Of a stretch of DNA of 50,331 nucleotides, positions 8,304-16,004 are shown one piece after another. The number at the start of each line of letters is the position of its first letter. Within the stretch, counting starts at the first letter, position 1. The stretch lies in NCBI RefSeq assembly GCF_029167235.1, contig NZ_JARFTR010000302.1:1-50331 (forward strand), in the 5' to 3' direction. This DNA is from Kamptonema sp. UHCC 0994. Its GTDB lineage: Bacteria > Cyanobacteriota > Cyanobacteriia > Cyanobacteriales > Microcoleaceae. The notes beneath the pieces are model-generated. The model was not told where the DNA came from. It worked only from the letters and a program-made list of their open reading frames with translations, and did no database searches. The position numbers were made by a program, and so were the translations under genes.

Positions 8304-9392
8304 ATGGATCGATCAGACACTCCCAGCCGAATTATTGAATATTTGCGGATCAAACCAATTAGTCACAGTCAGATTTACACTTTCCAAATAGCTATTCCAG
8401 AATCTCAACAAGAGGAAATTCCTCAAGAGCGGCGCGAAGCTCTCAGGATAAGCTTGATTGAGCAAGGTAGCAACTTGATACCGCTGATTATTCGTCGCAC
8501 TGAAGCCTACAGCAACGAAGAAGAATATGAAGTTGTCTGCGGTGCAGATTGGTGTATCGTTGCAAAAGAACTTGGCATAGAGCACTTGTGGGCATGGGTT
8601 TTTGAGATGACTGACGAGGAAGCCACAATCGCTAAAACCCAGATGGAACAATTAGTTGCAGCTCCTGCTGAGGGAAGAATACAGATTAAGAGTTTGTTGC
8701 AACAACTTGAGGTATCATTTCAGGAGAAGGTAGAAAATCTTACTAAGAAGATAGAACAATCTGTTAAGAAAAATGAAGACTTGCTTAAAAAGCAAGTTAA
8801 GGCTCTGACAGAGCGAAATCCTGAAAATGACGAAATAGAACAGATTAAAAATCTGCTGGCAAAGATTGAAAAAACATTTCACGAAAAGGTAGATAACTTG
8901 GCTAAAAAAATTGAACAACCTGGCAATACTTCATCTTTCTCTATTGCTTCTGAAGTGAATCAGGAAGATGCAATTGGACAGTTGGAAGAACTAGAAAAAC
9001 TAATTGAGCGTAAGCTTGAGGGAACTGTTCGAGAAATTAATCAGTATGTTTCAGAATCAATTAAGGGTGTTAAAAATGACATAAAAAATCAAATAGAAGC
9101 GATTCTTCACCAACTTCAAATAACTACAAAGCTAGCCTTAAAACCCAAGTCTGAGCCGGAGACAGAGCCAGAGTTAAAACCAAAAGCTAGGTCAAGATCG
9201 CAGTCCAAATCTGAGCCAAAAACACAGCCAAAATCTCAGTCAAAGACACCGCCACAGCTACCACAGGATGACTACGAATCTCTTTCGCTAAGGAAGCTCA
9301 AGGCTATCGGCAAAGAGCTAAAACTGCGGGGCTACGCACGCATGAAAAGACCAGAAATCCTGGCAGCTCTGCAAAAAGAAGAAGGAAAATAA
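8304..9392 (+). CDS. ParB-N-like protein 2 with C-terminal Rho-N/SAP-like motif
   Basis: Paralogue of the preceding gene (362 aa). Residues 1-120 align without gaps: PISHSQIYTFQIAIPESQ, LIPLIIR (58-64), EYEVVCGADWCIVAKE (74-89). As in the first copy the GERR motif is replaced, here by GADW. Residues about 130-290 are repeated amphipathic helices (coiled coil), then a low-complexity Lys/Pro/Ser/Glu linker. The last 35 residues (LSLRKLKAIGKELKLRGY and following) resemble a Rho N-terminal or SAP-type nucleic-acid-binding helix pair. It is separated from its paralogue by 268 bases with no gene, so it may have its own promoter. A structural or DNA-bridging role with the ParA fusion is plausible but unproven. 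Confidence 0.72.
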   Translation: MDRSDTPSRIIEYLRIKPISHSQIYTFQIAIPESQQEEIPQERREALRISLIEQGSNLIPLIIRRTEAYSNEEEYEVVCGADWCIVAKELGIEHLWAWVFEMTDEEATIAKTQMEQLVAAPAEGRIQIKSLLQQLEVSFQEKVENLTKKIEQSVKKNEDLLKKQVKALTERNPENDEIEQIKNLLAKIEKTFHEKVDNLAKKIEQPGNTSSFSIASEVNQEDAIGQLEELEKLIERKLEGTVREINQYVSESIKGVKNDIKNQIEAILHQLQITTKLALKPKSEPETEPELKPKARSRSQSKSEPKTQPKSQSKTPPQLPQDDYESLSLRKLKAIGKELKLRGYARMKRPEILAALQKEEGK

Positions 9393-9395
9393 ATT

Positions 9396-9466
9396 TGTTA
9401 ACATTTAACAGTTAACAGTTAACAGTTAGCGGTTAACAGTTAACAGTTAGCAGTTAACAGGTAATT
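9396..9466. repeat. Heptamer (TTAACAG-type) tandem array
   Basis: About ten degenerate units of TTAACAG/TTAGCAG fill the space between the ParB-like gene and the kinase. The array reads in the orientation opposite to that at 11344-11384, so the kinase gene is bracketed by inverted arrays. It belongs to the STRR class known from cyanobacteria. Confidence 0.9.
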
Positions 9467-9469
9467 AAA

Positions 9470-11341
9470 ATGAGTAATCCTATTTATTCCGGCATCATTC
9501 TCAGCAACCGCTACCGCATTGTACGCGAATTGGGACACGGCGGCTTTGGACGCACCTATTTGTCTGAAGATACCTACAGATTTAATGAACTCTGCGTTTT
9601 AAAAGAATTTGCCCCTCAAGTCCAAGGTAGTTACGCTTTGGAAAAATCTCAGGAACTCTTCGAGCGGGAAGCAGGGGTTCTCTACAAGCTAGAACACCCT
9701 CAAATCCCCCGATTTCGAGAGCTATTCCGCGTCACGCTTCATAATCAGGGATACATATTTTTAGTGCAAGACTATGTGGAAGGACAAAATTACCGCACTC
9801 TACTAAGCGATCGCCAGCGTCAGGGGTTGCGGTTTAGTGAGGCGGAATGCACGTCATTGCTGCTCAAACTCCTGCCAGTGATCGATTATATCCACTCTCT
9901 AGGGGTGATTCACCGCGACATTTCCCCGGATAATCTGATCCTGCGGATTGCTGACGGTTTACCCGTCCTGATTGACTTTGGTGGCGTTAAGCAAGTGGCC
10001 GCAACTGTAGAGTCTCAATACGGCCAACAACATGGTGCTGCGATCGCAGCCACCCGACTAGGTAAAGTCGGTTATGCTCCCGACGAACAGATGCAAATGG
10101 GAATTGTATTTCCTCACAGCGATTTATACGCTCTAGCGGCGACAATTTTGGTGTTACTAACTGGTAAGGAACCACAACAACTGATCGATGGCTACACCCT
10201 TACCTGGAACTGGCGGCGGGAATGTTCCCTGTCACCAACTTTGGGAGCAGTTTTAGATCGGATGCTAGCTCAGCGTCCAAGCGATCGCTACCAGAGAGCC
10301 GGTGACGTACTTCAAGCTCTCAACGGTGGTGGCCCCATACCCTCTCCTCAACCTTATTTACCCGCTACTCAGCCACCGCCAGAACTCTCCGCGATCGCGC
10401 AACCAGTTTCATCGCCGTCTCCTTCTCCCGTTCCTCTAACTCCTCGCAAGTCCTCTCCCTTGCTAGCAGCGATCCTAGTATTGCTGGTGATGGCGGGAAT
10501 GGGTGTAGTTGGTTGGTTTGCAGGTAATTACTGGTTAAAATACTCTGCTCGTCCAGAGAAAATAACCCAAGAAACCGGATCGGAGCAGAACCGGCAAGAT
10601 GCTTTGCGCGATCGCCTGCAAAAAATGAGCATAGACGGCAACTTTTTTGTCACCTTTGTAGATGAGATTTTTTATGCTCAATATCCCGAATTAGGAGGAA
10701 AGCCATTGAGCAAAGACGCAGCCGATCGAGTCTGGCGCGAACGCTGGTATCAGAGCGCTGACAATTTGCTAAATAAATTAGAAAGCATCAGCGCAGAATC
10801 TCGCAAAAGATTAGGAAATTATGATACTTCAGATATCAACCGCTGGAAAGTTGAAGTTAATAAATTAAATTTGAGCAGCCGCGCTCTCTACGATCTTGCT
10901 GATGGTCAGTTCTTTTATTTATTTCCCGAACAGCCACGCAATCGCAACTTAATCGATCTGCCTATTGGTCAGATTTGGCAGGCAATTACTACAGATAAAC
11001 TCAAAGCCTTGCAAAATGGAACTCAGCTAGAGGAAATTAAATTTGCCTCCAACTCTTCTGGTGAAAAAGTTAGCAATACTCTAAAACCTGGACAAGGAAA
11101 AGCTTACATTGCTCGATTTAAAAGAGGTCAAACTTTGCGGATGAATTTGGAAGCCACCCCTCAATCAACTCTGTTATCAATTTATACTCCCGGTAATCGG
11201 CAAAAGTCGCGAGCTTTATTAGAAGATTCTCAAGAAGTAAGTTTTTCCGAGCGCCTAGACGATTATGGTTACTACGAATTTGTAGTTGTTTCTCAGGCTC
11301 GTGAGTCCATTTCTTATGAGTTAAATTTGGTTACAAAATAA
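9470..11341 (+). CDS. Transmembrane Ser/Thr protein kinase
   Basis: Eukaryotic-type (Hanks) kinase of 623 aa. The cytoplasmic kinase domain (about 13-290) has the glycine loop GHGGFG (22-27), lysine K45, the catalytic HRDISPDN (148-155) and DFG (169-171), so it should be active. A proline-rich linker (288-327) leads to a single transmembrane helix (about 331-355). The C-terminal region (about 365-623) would face the periplasm; its last 100 residues (from KPGQGKAYIARFKRGQ) resemble the beta-sandwich prepeptidase C-terminal (PPC) type and could act as a sensor. No Shine-Dalgarno is seen because the repeat array runs to 3 bases before the ATG. The ligand and targets are unknown. Confidence 0.9.
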   Translation: MSNPIYSGIILSNRYRIVRELGHGGFGRTYLSEDTYRFNELCVLKEFAPQVQGSYALEKSQELFEREAGVLYKLEHPQIPRFRELFRVTLHNQGYIFLVQDYVEGQNYRTLLSDRQRQGLRFSEAECTSLLLKLLPVIDYIHSLGVIHRDISPDNLILRIADGLPVLIDFGGVKQVAATVESQYGQQHGAAIAATRLGKVGYAPDEQMQMGIVFPHSDLYALAATILVLLTGKEPQQLIDGYTLTWNWRRECSLSPTLGAVLDRMLAQRPSDRYQRAGDVLQALNGGGPIPSPQPYLPATQPPPELSAIAQPVSSPSPSPVPLTPRKSSPLLAAILVLLVMAGMGVVGWFAGNYWLKYSARPEKITQETGSEQNRQDALRDRLQKMSIDGNFFVTFVDEIFYAQYPELGGKPLSKDAADRVWRERWYQSADNLLNKLESISAESRKRLGNYDTSDINRWKVEVNKLNLSSRALYDLADGQFFYLFPEQPRNRNLIDLPIGQIWQAITTDKLKALQNGTQLEEIKFASNSSGEKVSNTLKPGQGKAYIARFKRGQTLRMNLEATPQSTLLSIYTPGNRQKSRALLEDSQEVSFSERLDDYGYYEFVVVSQARESISYELNLVTK

Positions 11342-11343
11342 GC

Positions 11344-11384
11344 CGTTAACCGTTAACTGTTAACCGTTAACTGTTAACTGTTAA
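11344..11384. repeat. Heptamer (GTTAACY) tandem array
   Basis: Six units of GTTAACC/GTTAACT between two convergent genes, ending exactly at the stop codon of the histidine kinase on the minus strand. Its orientation is inverse to the array before the kinase gene. Confidence 0.9.
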
Positions 11385-13214
11385 CTAATTACTTTCTGCT
11401 CTTATTGGCAAAATAATACCAAATTCCACTCCCCGATCCGTCTCTGAAACTACCTCTATTTTACCACAATGCTTAGCAATAATTTGGTAAGCAATTGCTA
11501 AACCTAAACCCGTACCTTTACCCGGTGGCTTCGTCGTGAAAAATGGGTCAAACAATTTACCTTGAATTTCCGAGGGAATCCCAGGGCCATTATTCCAAAT
11601 TCCCACCCGAATATTATTGTTATCTATCTTTTCCGTCCGAATAATAATAGTAGGCGAAAAGCTAGATTTGACTGGAAATAAATCAGCTTCCTCTGTTTTT
11701 TCAGCAAGCTTACTTTCAAATTCTTCTAGCACGTCAATTGCATTAGTGAGAATATTAATAAACACCTGATTCAGTTGCGCTGGATAGCAATGAATTTCGG
11801 GTAAATCCCCATAGTTATTAATCGCTTCAATTCTTGAATTTAGCCGATAATTGAGAATTAATAGCGTACTGTCAATACCTTCGTGGATATTAACCCGTTT
11901 CATCTCAGCTTCATCAAGGCGAGAAAAATTTCGCAAAGATACAACTATCTGCCGAATGCGCTCAGCACCATTCTGCATAGAAGCTAAAACTTTGGGCAAA
12001 TCAATTAGCAAAAATTCAAGATCAATCGCTTCAATTTTATCGTGAATAGTTGCAGTAGGCTCTGGATAATCTTTCTCGTATAGTACCACTAATTCCATCA
12101 ATTCCTTGACGTAGCGATTAGTATAATTAAGGTTGCCATAGATGAAGTTCACTGGGTTATTAATTTCGTGAGCAACCCCTGCGACCATACTCCCTAAAGA
12201 TGACATCTTTTCTGTCTGGATTAGTTGGGATTGAGTTTCTTTCAATTCATTGATCTGTGTTGCTATTCTTTCAATCAGTTGATTGAGTGCAGTTGCCAAT
12301 AAACCAACTTCATCTTCAGTGAGTACAGGCGCACGTAAGTTATAATTAGATTGCTCGGATGCACGTTGAGCTACCTGAGTCACCCATTTGATAGGAAGAG
12401 CAATTGCACGGCTAGTATAATATGCTAAAATTACAGCAAAAGCAGCAGAAAGCATCATGCTGGCAAATGTAATTTGAATCCGCAGTGACTCAGCTTTATT
12501 AAAGGTAAGTTTAGCTTGTACTTCTTGGATTTTAGCTTTTGCAATGACTTTGGTTAGTTCTTCGTAGAGTTGTTCAAATCTAATAGATCCTACGCCATTT
12601 ATAGAAACACGGAGTCTTTTCTGGGTTAGCTCCACTTCTTGTGGCGACAATTGTTGCGGATTGATTGTCTCCAAGAGAGAATTTACTAACTCGACATAAG
12701 ATGCTAAAGTTATTTCATAAGTTTTCAATAAAGCTTTAATCTCGGCACCATCTCGACCGTAATTTTTAACCTCCCTCTCGACTAAATCTTGTAACTCAGA
12801 CAGCAGTTTATTCCCCCGTAAAACACTTTCATAAAAATTATCAGCTTCCGATTTAATCCAAACTGAATTCCCCAACATAGGTACTAGCCGTTCCGAATGG
12901 GATCTCGCTATTAGCACTTCATTTTGCAGTTCGCTTAGGAGAGCTTGTTGCTGGTGCGTGCGATCGAGTTTTTCCTTAGCCTGTCGCTGGTAATAGTCTC
13001 CTAGCATCAGTCCTGCTCCTGTTCCGAGTACAGCAATTCCGATTGATACCGCATAACCGTAGCCAATTTTTTGGCTTATGCTCAAGCTACTGAGGAATTG
13101 TGGGATTCGTTTTAAGAAATGCACTGAGTAATGCCTCTTGATTGACATCTGCGACTGTTTTGCTGCTAAACTGGTTTCTACCTTCTCAGTTGGGTAAGGC
13201 TTTTGAAGCTGCAT
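11385..13214 (-). CDS. Membrane sensor histidine kinase (HAMP, HisKA, HATPase)
   Basis: A 609-aa sensor kinase. Transmembrane helices at about 50-73 and 248-267 enclose a helical periplasmic region of about 175 residues (four-helix-bundle style). A HAMP linker (about 267-320) and a coiled coil lead to the phosphoacceptor H349 in GVAHEINNP, a HisKA variant typical of large cyanobacterial kinases. The ATP-binding domain shows NILTNAID (N box), GPGIP (G1) and GKGTGLGLAI (G2). No response regulator is adjacent, so it is an orphan here. ATG at 13148 (MSIKRHYS) is an alternative start that trims 22 residues. Confidence 0.9.
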   Translation of the reverse strand: MQLQKPYPTEKVETSLAAKQSQMSIKRHYSVHFLKRIPQFLSSLSISQKIGYGYAVSIGIAVLGTGAGLMLGDYYQRQAKEKLDRTHQQQALLSELQNEVLIARSHSERLVPMLGNSVWIKSEADNFYESVLRGNKLLSELQDLVEREVKNYGRDGAEIKALLKTYEITLASYVELVNSLLETINPQQLSPQEVELTQKRLRVSINGVGSIRFEQLYEELTKVIAKAKIQEVQAKLTFNKAESLRIQITFASMMLSAAFAVILAYYTSRAIALPIKWVTQVAQRASEQSNYNLRAPVLTEDEVGLLATALNQLIERIATQINELKETQSQLIQTEKMSSLGSMVAGVAHEINNPVNFIYGNLNYTNRYVKELMELVVLYEKDYPEPTATIHDKIEAIDLEFLLIDLPKVLASMQNGAERIRQIVVSLRNFSRLDEAEMKRVNIHEGIDSTLLILNYRLNSRIEAINNYGDLPEIHCYPAQLNQVFINILTNAIDVLEEFESKLAEKTEEADLFPVKSSFSPTIIIRTEKIDNNNIRVGIWNNGPGIPSEIQGKLFDPFFTTKPPGKGTGLGLAIAYQIIAKHCGKIEVVSETDRGVEFGIILPIRAESN

Positions 13215-13633
13215 AAGAAGAGATTAACTCCACTAAAAATATTTGCCTTCCACAGATGGTAGCCACAGGCTAGTAATGGCTCATCCTGTTACTTGGCTAG
13301 TTTAAATATTGTGCTCTTCTCAAATGCAGAGATGGCTCTATCTTAAGTTAAATATTTTGGCTCTCTAGGTACGTGCGCCTTTACGTCATTTATTGATTTA
13401 TTATTAAGAACTACTATTATACAATAGTTTATAATATAATTCAACCGATTTTTAGCCCTTCTGCCTTCATTGAAGCGATCGCCATCGCAATTATCGATCG
13501 TTACAGCCACAATTAGCTCATATTCTGGCTCTGCATTTTATTTTTTTGAATAATTTTAAAATTTGTGAAATCTTCCGGGAACGGGAGGGTGATTGTGCTA
13601 AGCCCAGGCTAGGTAAAATCGGCTTCACCACGG
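13215..13633. other. Intergenic region, no gene seen
   Basis: 419 bases between the histidine kinase start and the ISL3 remnant. The middle (13390-13445) is very A/T rich, but I see no convincing promoter pair, RNA gene or conserved frame. Part of it may be older insertion-sequence debris. Confidence 0.4.
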
Positions 13634-13966
13634 GTGAAAATAATGCACTCTTTAAAAGAAGAATTTCATGATTTATTTGAAAACACTAAGAATTTAGGTT
13701 CGGGAATATTAGAATTAATTGATTGGTTAAAAAAAGCAGAACCTTACTATAAAAAGAGTGCAAACACTATTAAAACGTGGTTTTCAGAGATAGTAGGATA
13801 TTTTGAACAAAGAACAAACAATGGAATAGTTGAGGGAATTAATAATAAATTAAAGCTGCTAAAATGCAGTGAATTTGAGTTTAGAAATTTTAAAAATTTT
13901 GAAATGCGAGCTTTGCTTTTTTGGCATTTTCCTAGCATATTTAGCATACTAAATACGGAAGAACCG
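13634..13966 (+). pseudogene. ISL3-family transposase, C-terminal remnant
   Basis: An open frame of 112 aa (GTG start) matches only the C-terminal end of ISL3 transposases: LIDWLKKAEPYYKKS, then TNNGIVEGINNKLKLLK and FRNFKNFE. The N-terminal zinc/helix-turn-helix part and the catalytic DDE core are missing, so it cannot transpose. The 3' end GCATACTAAATACGGAAGAA (13944-13963) is shared, with one mismatch, with the copy at 49921-49940 and resembles an ISL3 terminal repeat (GGTTCTTCC on the other strand). The two copies lie in opposite orientations. Confidence 0.88.
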
Positions 13967-14010
13967 CATTAAAGATAGACGCGGCAGATCGTCCGTGCCT
14001 ATATTAAAAA

Positions 14011-14027
14011 TTTCATCCAGATTTCAT
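14011..14027 (+). promoter_or_regulatory. Candidate response-regulator operator, TTTCAT direct repeat
   Basis: TTTCAT occurs at 14011-14016 and 14022-14027, an 11-base period (one helical turn) expected for a dimer of an OmpR-type regulator. The site lies 58-74 bases before the secreted Met/His-rich protein. Synechocystis CopR is reported to bind TTCAT direct repeats with slightly shorter spacing. Binding by the RppA-like regulator encoded downstream is inference. Confidence 0.45.
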
Positions 14028-14084
14028 TTCTGAATGCAAACATTTAGTTAAGGAGCAAAAGTTGTGAATTAATAAGGTAAAAAA

Positions 14085-15017
14085 ATGAACAAAAAATTAA
14101 TGATTTACAGTTTTGCTGGTTTACTGGCAGCCAGTGCGATCGCAGCCATCTCAGTAACCAATACTAAAGCCCAAAATCAAGGCTCTCAGATGCCAAATAT
14201 GCAGCACGGAGACTCTTCAATGGGTGAAATGCAGCACGAAAAATCCTCGATGGAGGGAATGCAGCATGGGAAAAGTTCAGAAAATACCCATGAGGGACAT
14301 TCGACAGAGGTTCAGACAATAACCACTCAGGCAAAACTCACTGCTTCAAGAGATATTGCCCTAAAAATACCAGTTAAGTTGTTGATTGATGTTCAAGATT
14401 CAACGGGTAAATCAATTACAAATTTTGAGACTTTCCAAGAAAAGCTGATGCACTTGATTATTGTCAGCGACAACCTTCAGTTTTTCAGTCATCTTCATCC
14501 CAACTATAAAGAAAATGGTCGCTTTGAAGTCGAGGCAAATTTTCCTTACCCTGGAAATTACACTCTCTTAAGTGATTATAAACCAGCGGGGCAAAAAGAA
14601 CAAGTTTCAGTAATGAAAAAACAAGTTCCTGGAAATAGTCCGGCAGCCCCTAAACTTGATTTTAACCATGCTAAGACATTTGAGGATACTAAAGTTAATC
14701 TCGCCTTCTCTCAACCCAAGCTCAAAGCAGGTGAAGAAGTTAGTATAATGTTTGACTTGCAACATAAGTCTAACAATCAACCCATTACAGATTTACAGCC
14801 TTATTTAGGAGAACGGGGGCATTTGGTTATCCTCAAACAGTCATCTCCATTGACAAGAACAGACTACATTCATGCTCATGCGATGAAAAATTCTCCTGAT
14901 GGTCAAGTGCAGTTTATGACCAGTTTTCCTCAGCCTGGAAAATACAAGTTGTGGGGTCAGTTCAATCGCAATGGTAAGATTGTGATTGCTGATTTTTGGG
15001 TGAATGTTCTTGAGTAG
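14085..15017 (+). CDS. Secreted Met/His-rich protein, probable metal-linked function
   Basis: A 310-aa protein with a signal peptide (basic MNKKLM, hydrophobic 7-22, AKAQ-like cleavage near 28-30). Residues 30-80 are rich in Met and His (repeats like MPNMQHG, MGEMQHE, MEGMQHG), a composition typical of periplasmic copper- or silver-binding segments. The rest contains two related beta-sandwich-like units: one with HLIIVSDNLQFFSHLHP and FPYPGNYTLLSDY, the other with HLVILKQ, HAHAM and FPQPGKYKLWGQF. Each ends in the PGxY turn of periplasmic YtkA/FixH-like domains. AAGG lies 9 bases before the ATG. A TTTCAT direct repeat upstream and a two-component pair downstream suggest metal-responsive control. 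The exact metal and role are not shown. Confidence 0.7.
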   Translation: MNKKLMIYSFAGLLAASAIAAISVTNTKAQNQGSQMPNMQHGDSSMGEMQHEKSSMEGMQHGKSSENTHEGHSTEVQTITTQAKLTASRDIALKIPVKLLIDVQDSTGKSITNFETFQEKLMHLIIVSDNLQFFSHLHPNYKENGRFEVEANFPYPGNYTLLSDYKPAGQKEQVSVMKKQVPGNSPAAPKLDFNHAKTFEDTKVNLAFSQPKLKAGEEVSIMFDLQHKSNNQPITDLQPYLGERGHLVILKQSSPLTRTDYIHAHAMKNSPDGQVQFMTSFPQPGKYKLWGQFNRNGKIVIADFWVNVLE

Positions 15018-15033
15018 CTAGCATTCAAAATTT

Positions 15034-15069
15034 ATCTATCAAATTATCTAGTTTGTTAGATAGTTTTGA
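15034..15069 (+). terminator. Possible weak terminator hairpin
   Basis: ATCTATCAAA (15034-15043) pairs with TTTGTTAGAT (15052-15061) with one mismatch around an 8-base loop, followed by AGTTTTG. It sits 17 bases after the stop of the Met/His-rich protein. The stem is A/T rich, so strength is doubtful. Confidence 0.4.
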
Positions 15070-15180
15070 CAAAAGTGGTGACATCTGAGTGTTCTTTGTT
15101 GGGGCGGCTGGTGTCCTGTTGCTGACATTAGGTGTTGGTGTTATGATCGGGTAAATGGGTCGCGATCGCAATCAAAAACT

Positions 15181-15297
15181 ATGATACAGCCAGTCATTTT
15201 AGAAAAATTAGAATAACTCGCTGAGTCTCTTCAGATAGAAGTGCTTCATTACATTGAGTTTTTGATAGAAAAGCAGACCAAAAACTTAAATCACTGA
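15181..15297 (+). pseudogene. Small DUF2281-like gene with premature stop
   Basis: Reading from ATG 15181, the frame gives MIQPVILEKLE, a TAA at 15214-15216, then LAESLQIEVLHYIEFLIEKQ to TGA at 15295. The pattern matches small DUF2281-type proteins, often found beside toxin genes. A single C-to-T change (CAA to TAA) would explain the stop. No toxin partner is visible. It ends 8 bases before rppA. Confidence 0.6.
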
Positions 15298-15305
15298 TTA
15301 ATTCT

Positions 15306-16004
15306 ATGAGAGTCCTTCTAGTTGAAGATGAGCCAGATTTAGGGAAAGCTATCAAACGCACCTTAAATCAGGAAAAATATATTGTTGACTGGGCACAAAA
15401 TGGTAATGAAGCTTGGGAATATCTAGAAAGTCAATGGACGCAATACACCCTCGCTATTTTCGACTGGCTCCTACCGGGATTATCGGGATTAGAATTGTGT
15501 CAGCGGCTACGTGCTAAAAATAACCATTTGCCTATCTTAATGTTAACAGCTAAAGACCGGATGGAAGATAAAGTTGCTGGCTTAGATGCAGGAGCAGATG
15601 ACTATTTAGTAAAGCCTTTTGGCATGGCAGAACTCTTAGCAAGATTGCGGGCATTGCAACGGCGATCGCCTCAATTACAGCCCGAACAACTGACAGTTAC
15701 AAACCTGACTCTTGACTACGGAACGCGCACGGTTTATCATCTCAATCCAAACAGCGATAAACAGATAATCTCATTAACTAATAAGGAATTTCAACTACTA
15801 GAATATTTGATGAGACACCCAAACCAAGTTATCACTAGCGACCAAATTCGGAATCAGATATGGGAGGCAGATGCAGACGCATTTAGTAATGTAGTAGCAG
15901 CTCAAATGCGTTTGCTACGGCGCAAACTAGAATCCGTTGGTTGTGCGGCGAATCTAATCGGAACCGTACACGGTGTAGGATATCGCCTGAATCTAGGGCT
16001 ATGA
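15306..16004 (+). CDS. rppA: OmpR-family response regulator, RppA-like
   Basis: A 232-aa regulator. Receiver domain 1-120 has the acidic pocket ED (7-8), phosphoacceptor D53 in IFDWLLPG, switch T in MLTAKD and K in VKPFG. Residues about 130-230 form an OmpR/PhoB winged helix ending in GTVHGVGYRL. The sequence closely follows the cyanobacterial RppA subfamily (for example MRVLLVEDEPDLGKAIKR, YTLAIFDWLLPGLSGLELC). Relatives control redox or metal-responsive genes. Its stop overlaps the kinase start (ATGA), so the pair is translationally coupled. It probably regulates the Met/His-rich protein upstream; that is inference from position and the TTTCAT repeat. Confidence 0.85.
   Translation: MRVLLVEDEPDLGKAIKRTLNQEKYIVDWAQNGNEAWEYLESQWTQYTLAIFDWLLPGLSGLELCQRLRAKNNHLPILMLTAKDRMEDKVAGLDAGADDYLVKPFGMAELLARLRALQRRSPQLQPEQLTVTNLTLDYGTRTVYHLNPNSDKQIISLTNKEFQLLEYLMRHPNQVITSDQIRNQIWEADADAFSNVVAAQMRLLRRKLESVGCAANLIGTVHGVGYRLNLGL

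Noticed and set aside
8122-8391. 89-codon frame overlapping the start of the second ParB-like gene.
   Set aside because: It overlaps the conserved N-terminus of that gene in another frame and is unlike any family; the spacer 8036-8303 seems non-coding.
9396-9466. Tandem repeat considered as a CRISPR array (also the arrays in the ribosomal cluster).
   Set aside because: The unit is only 7 bases and directly tandem; there are no spacers of 30-40 bases and no cas genes.
13570-13592. TCTTCCGGGAACGGG before the first ISL3 remnant as its left terminal repeat.
   Set aside because: Only seven bases (TCTTCCG) match the right end; too short to support.
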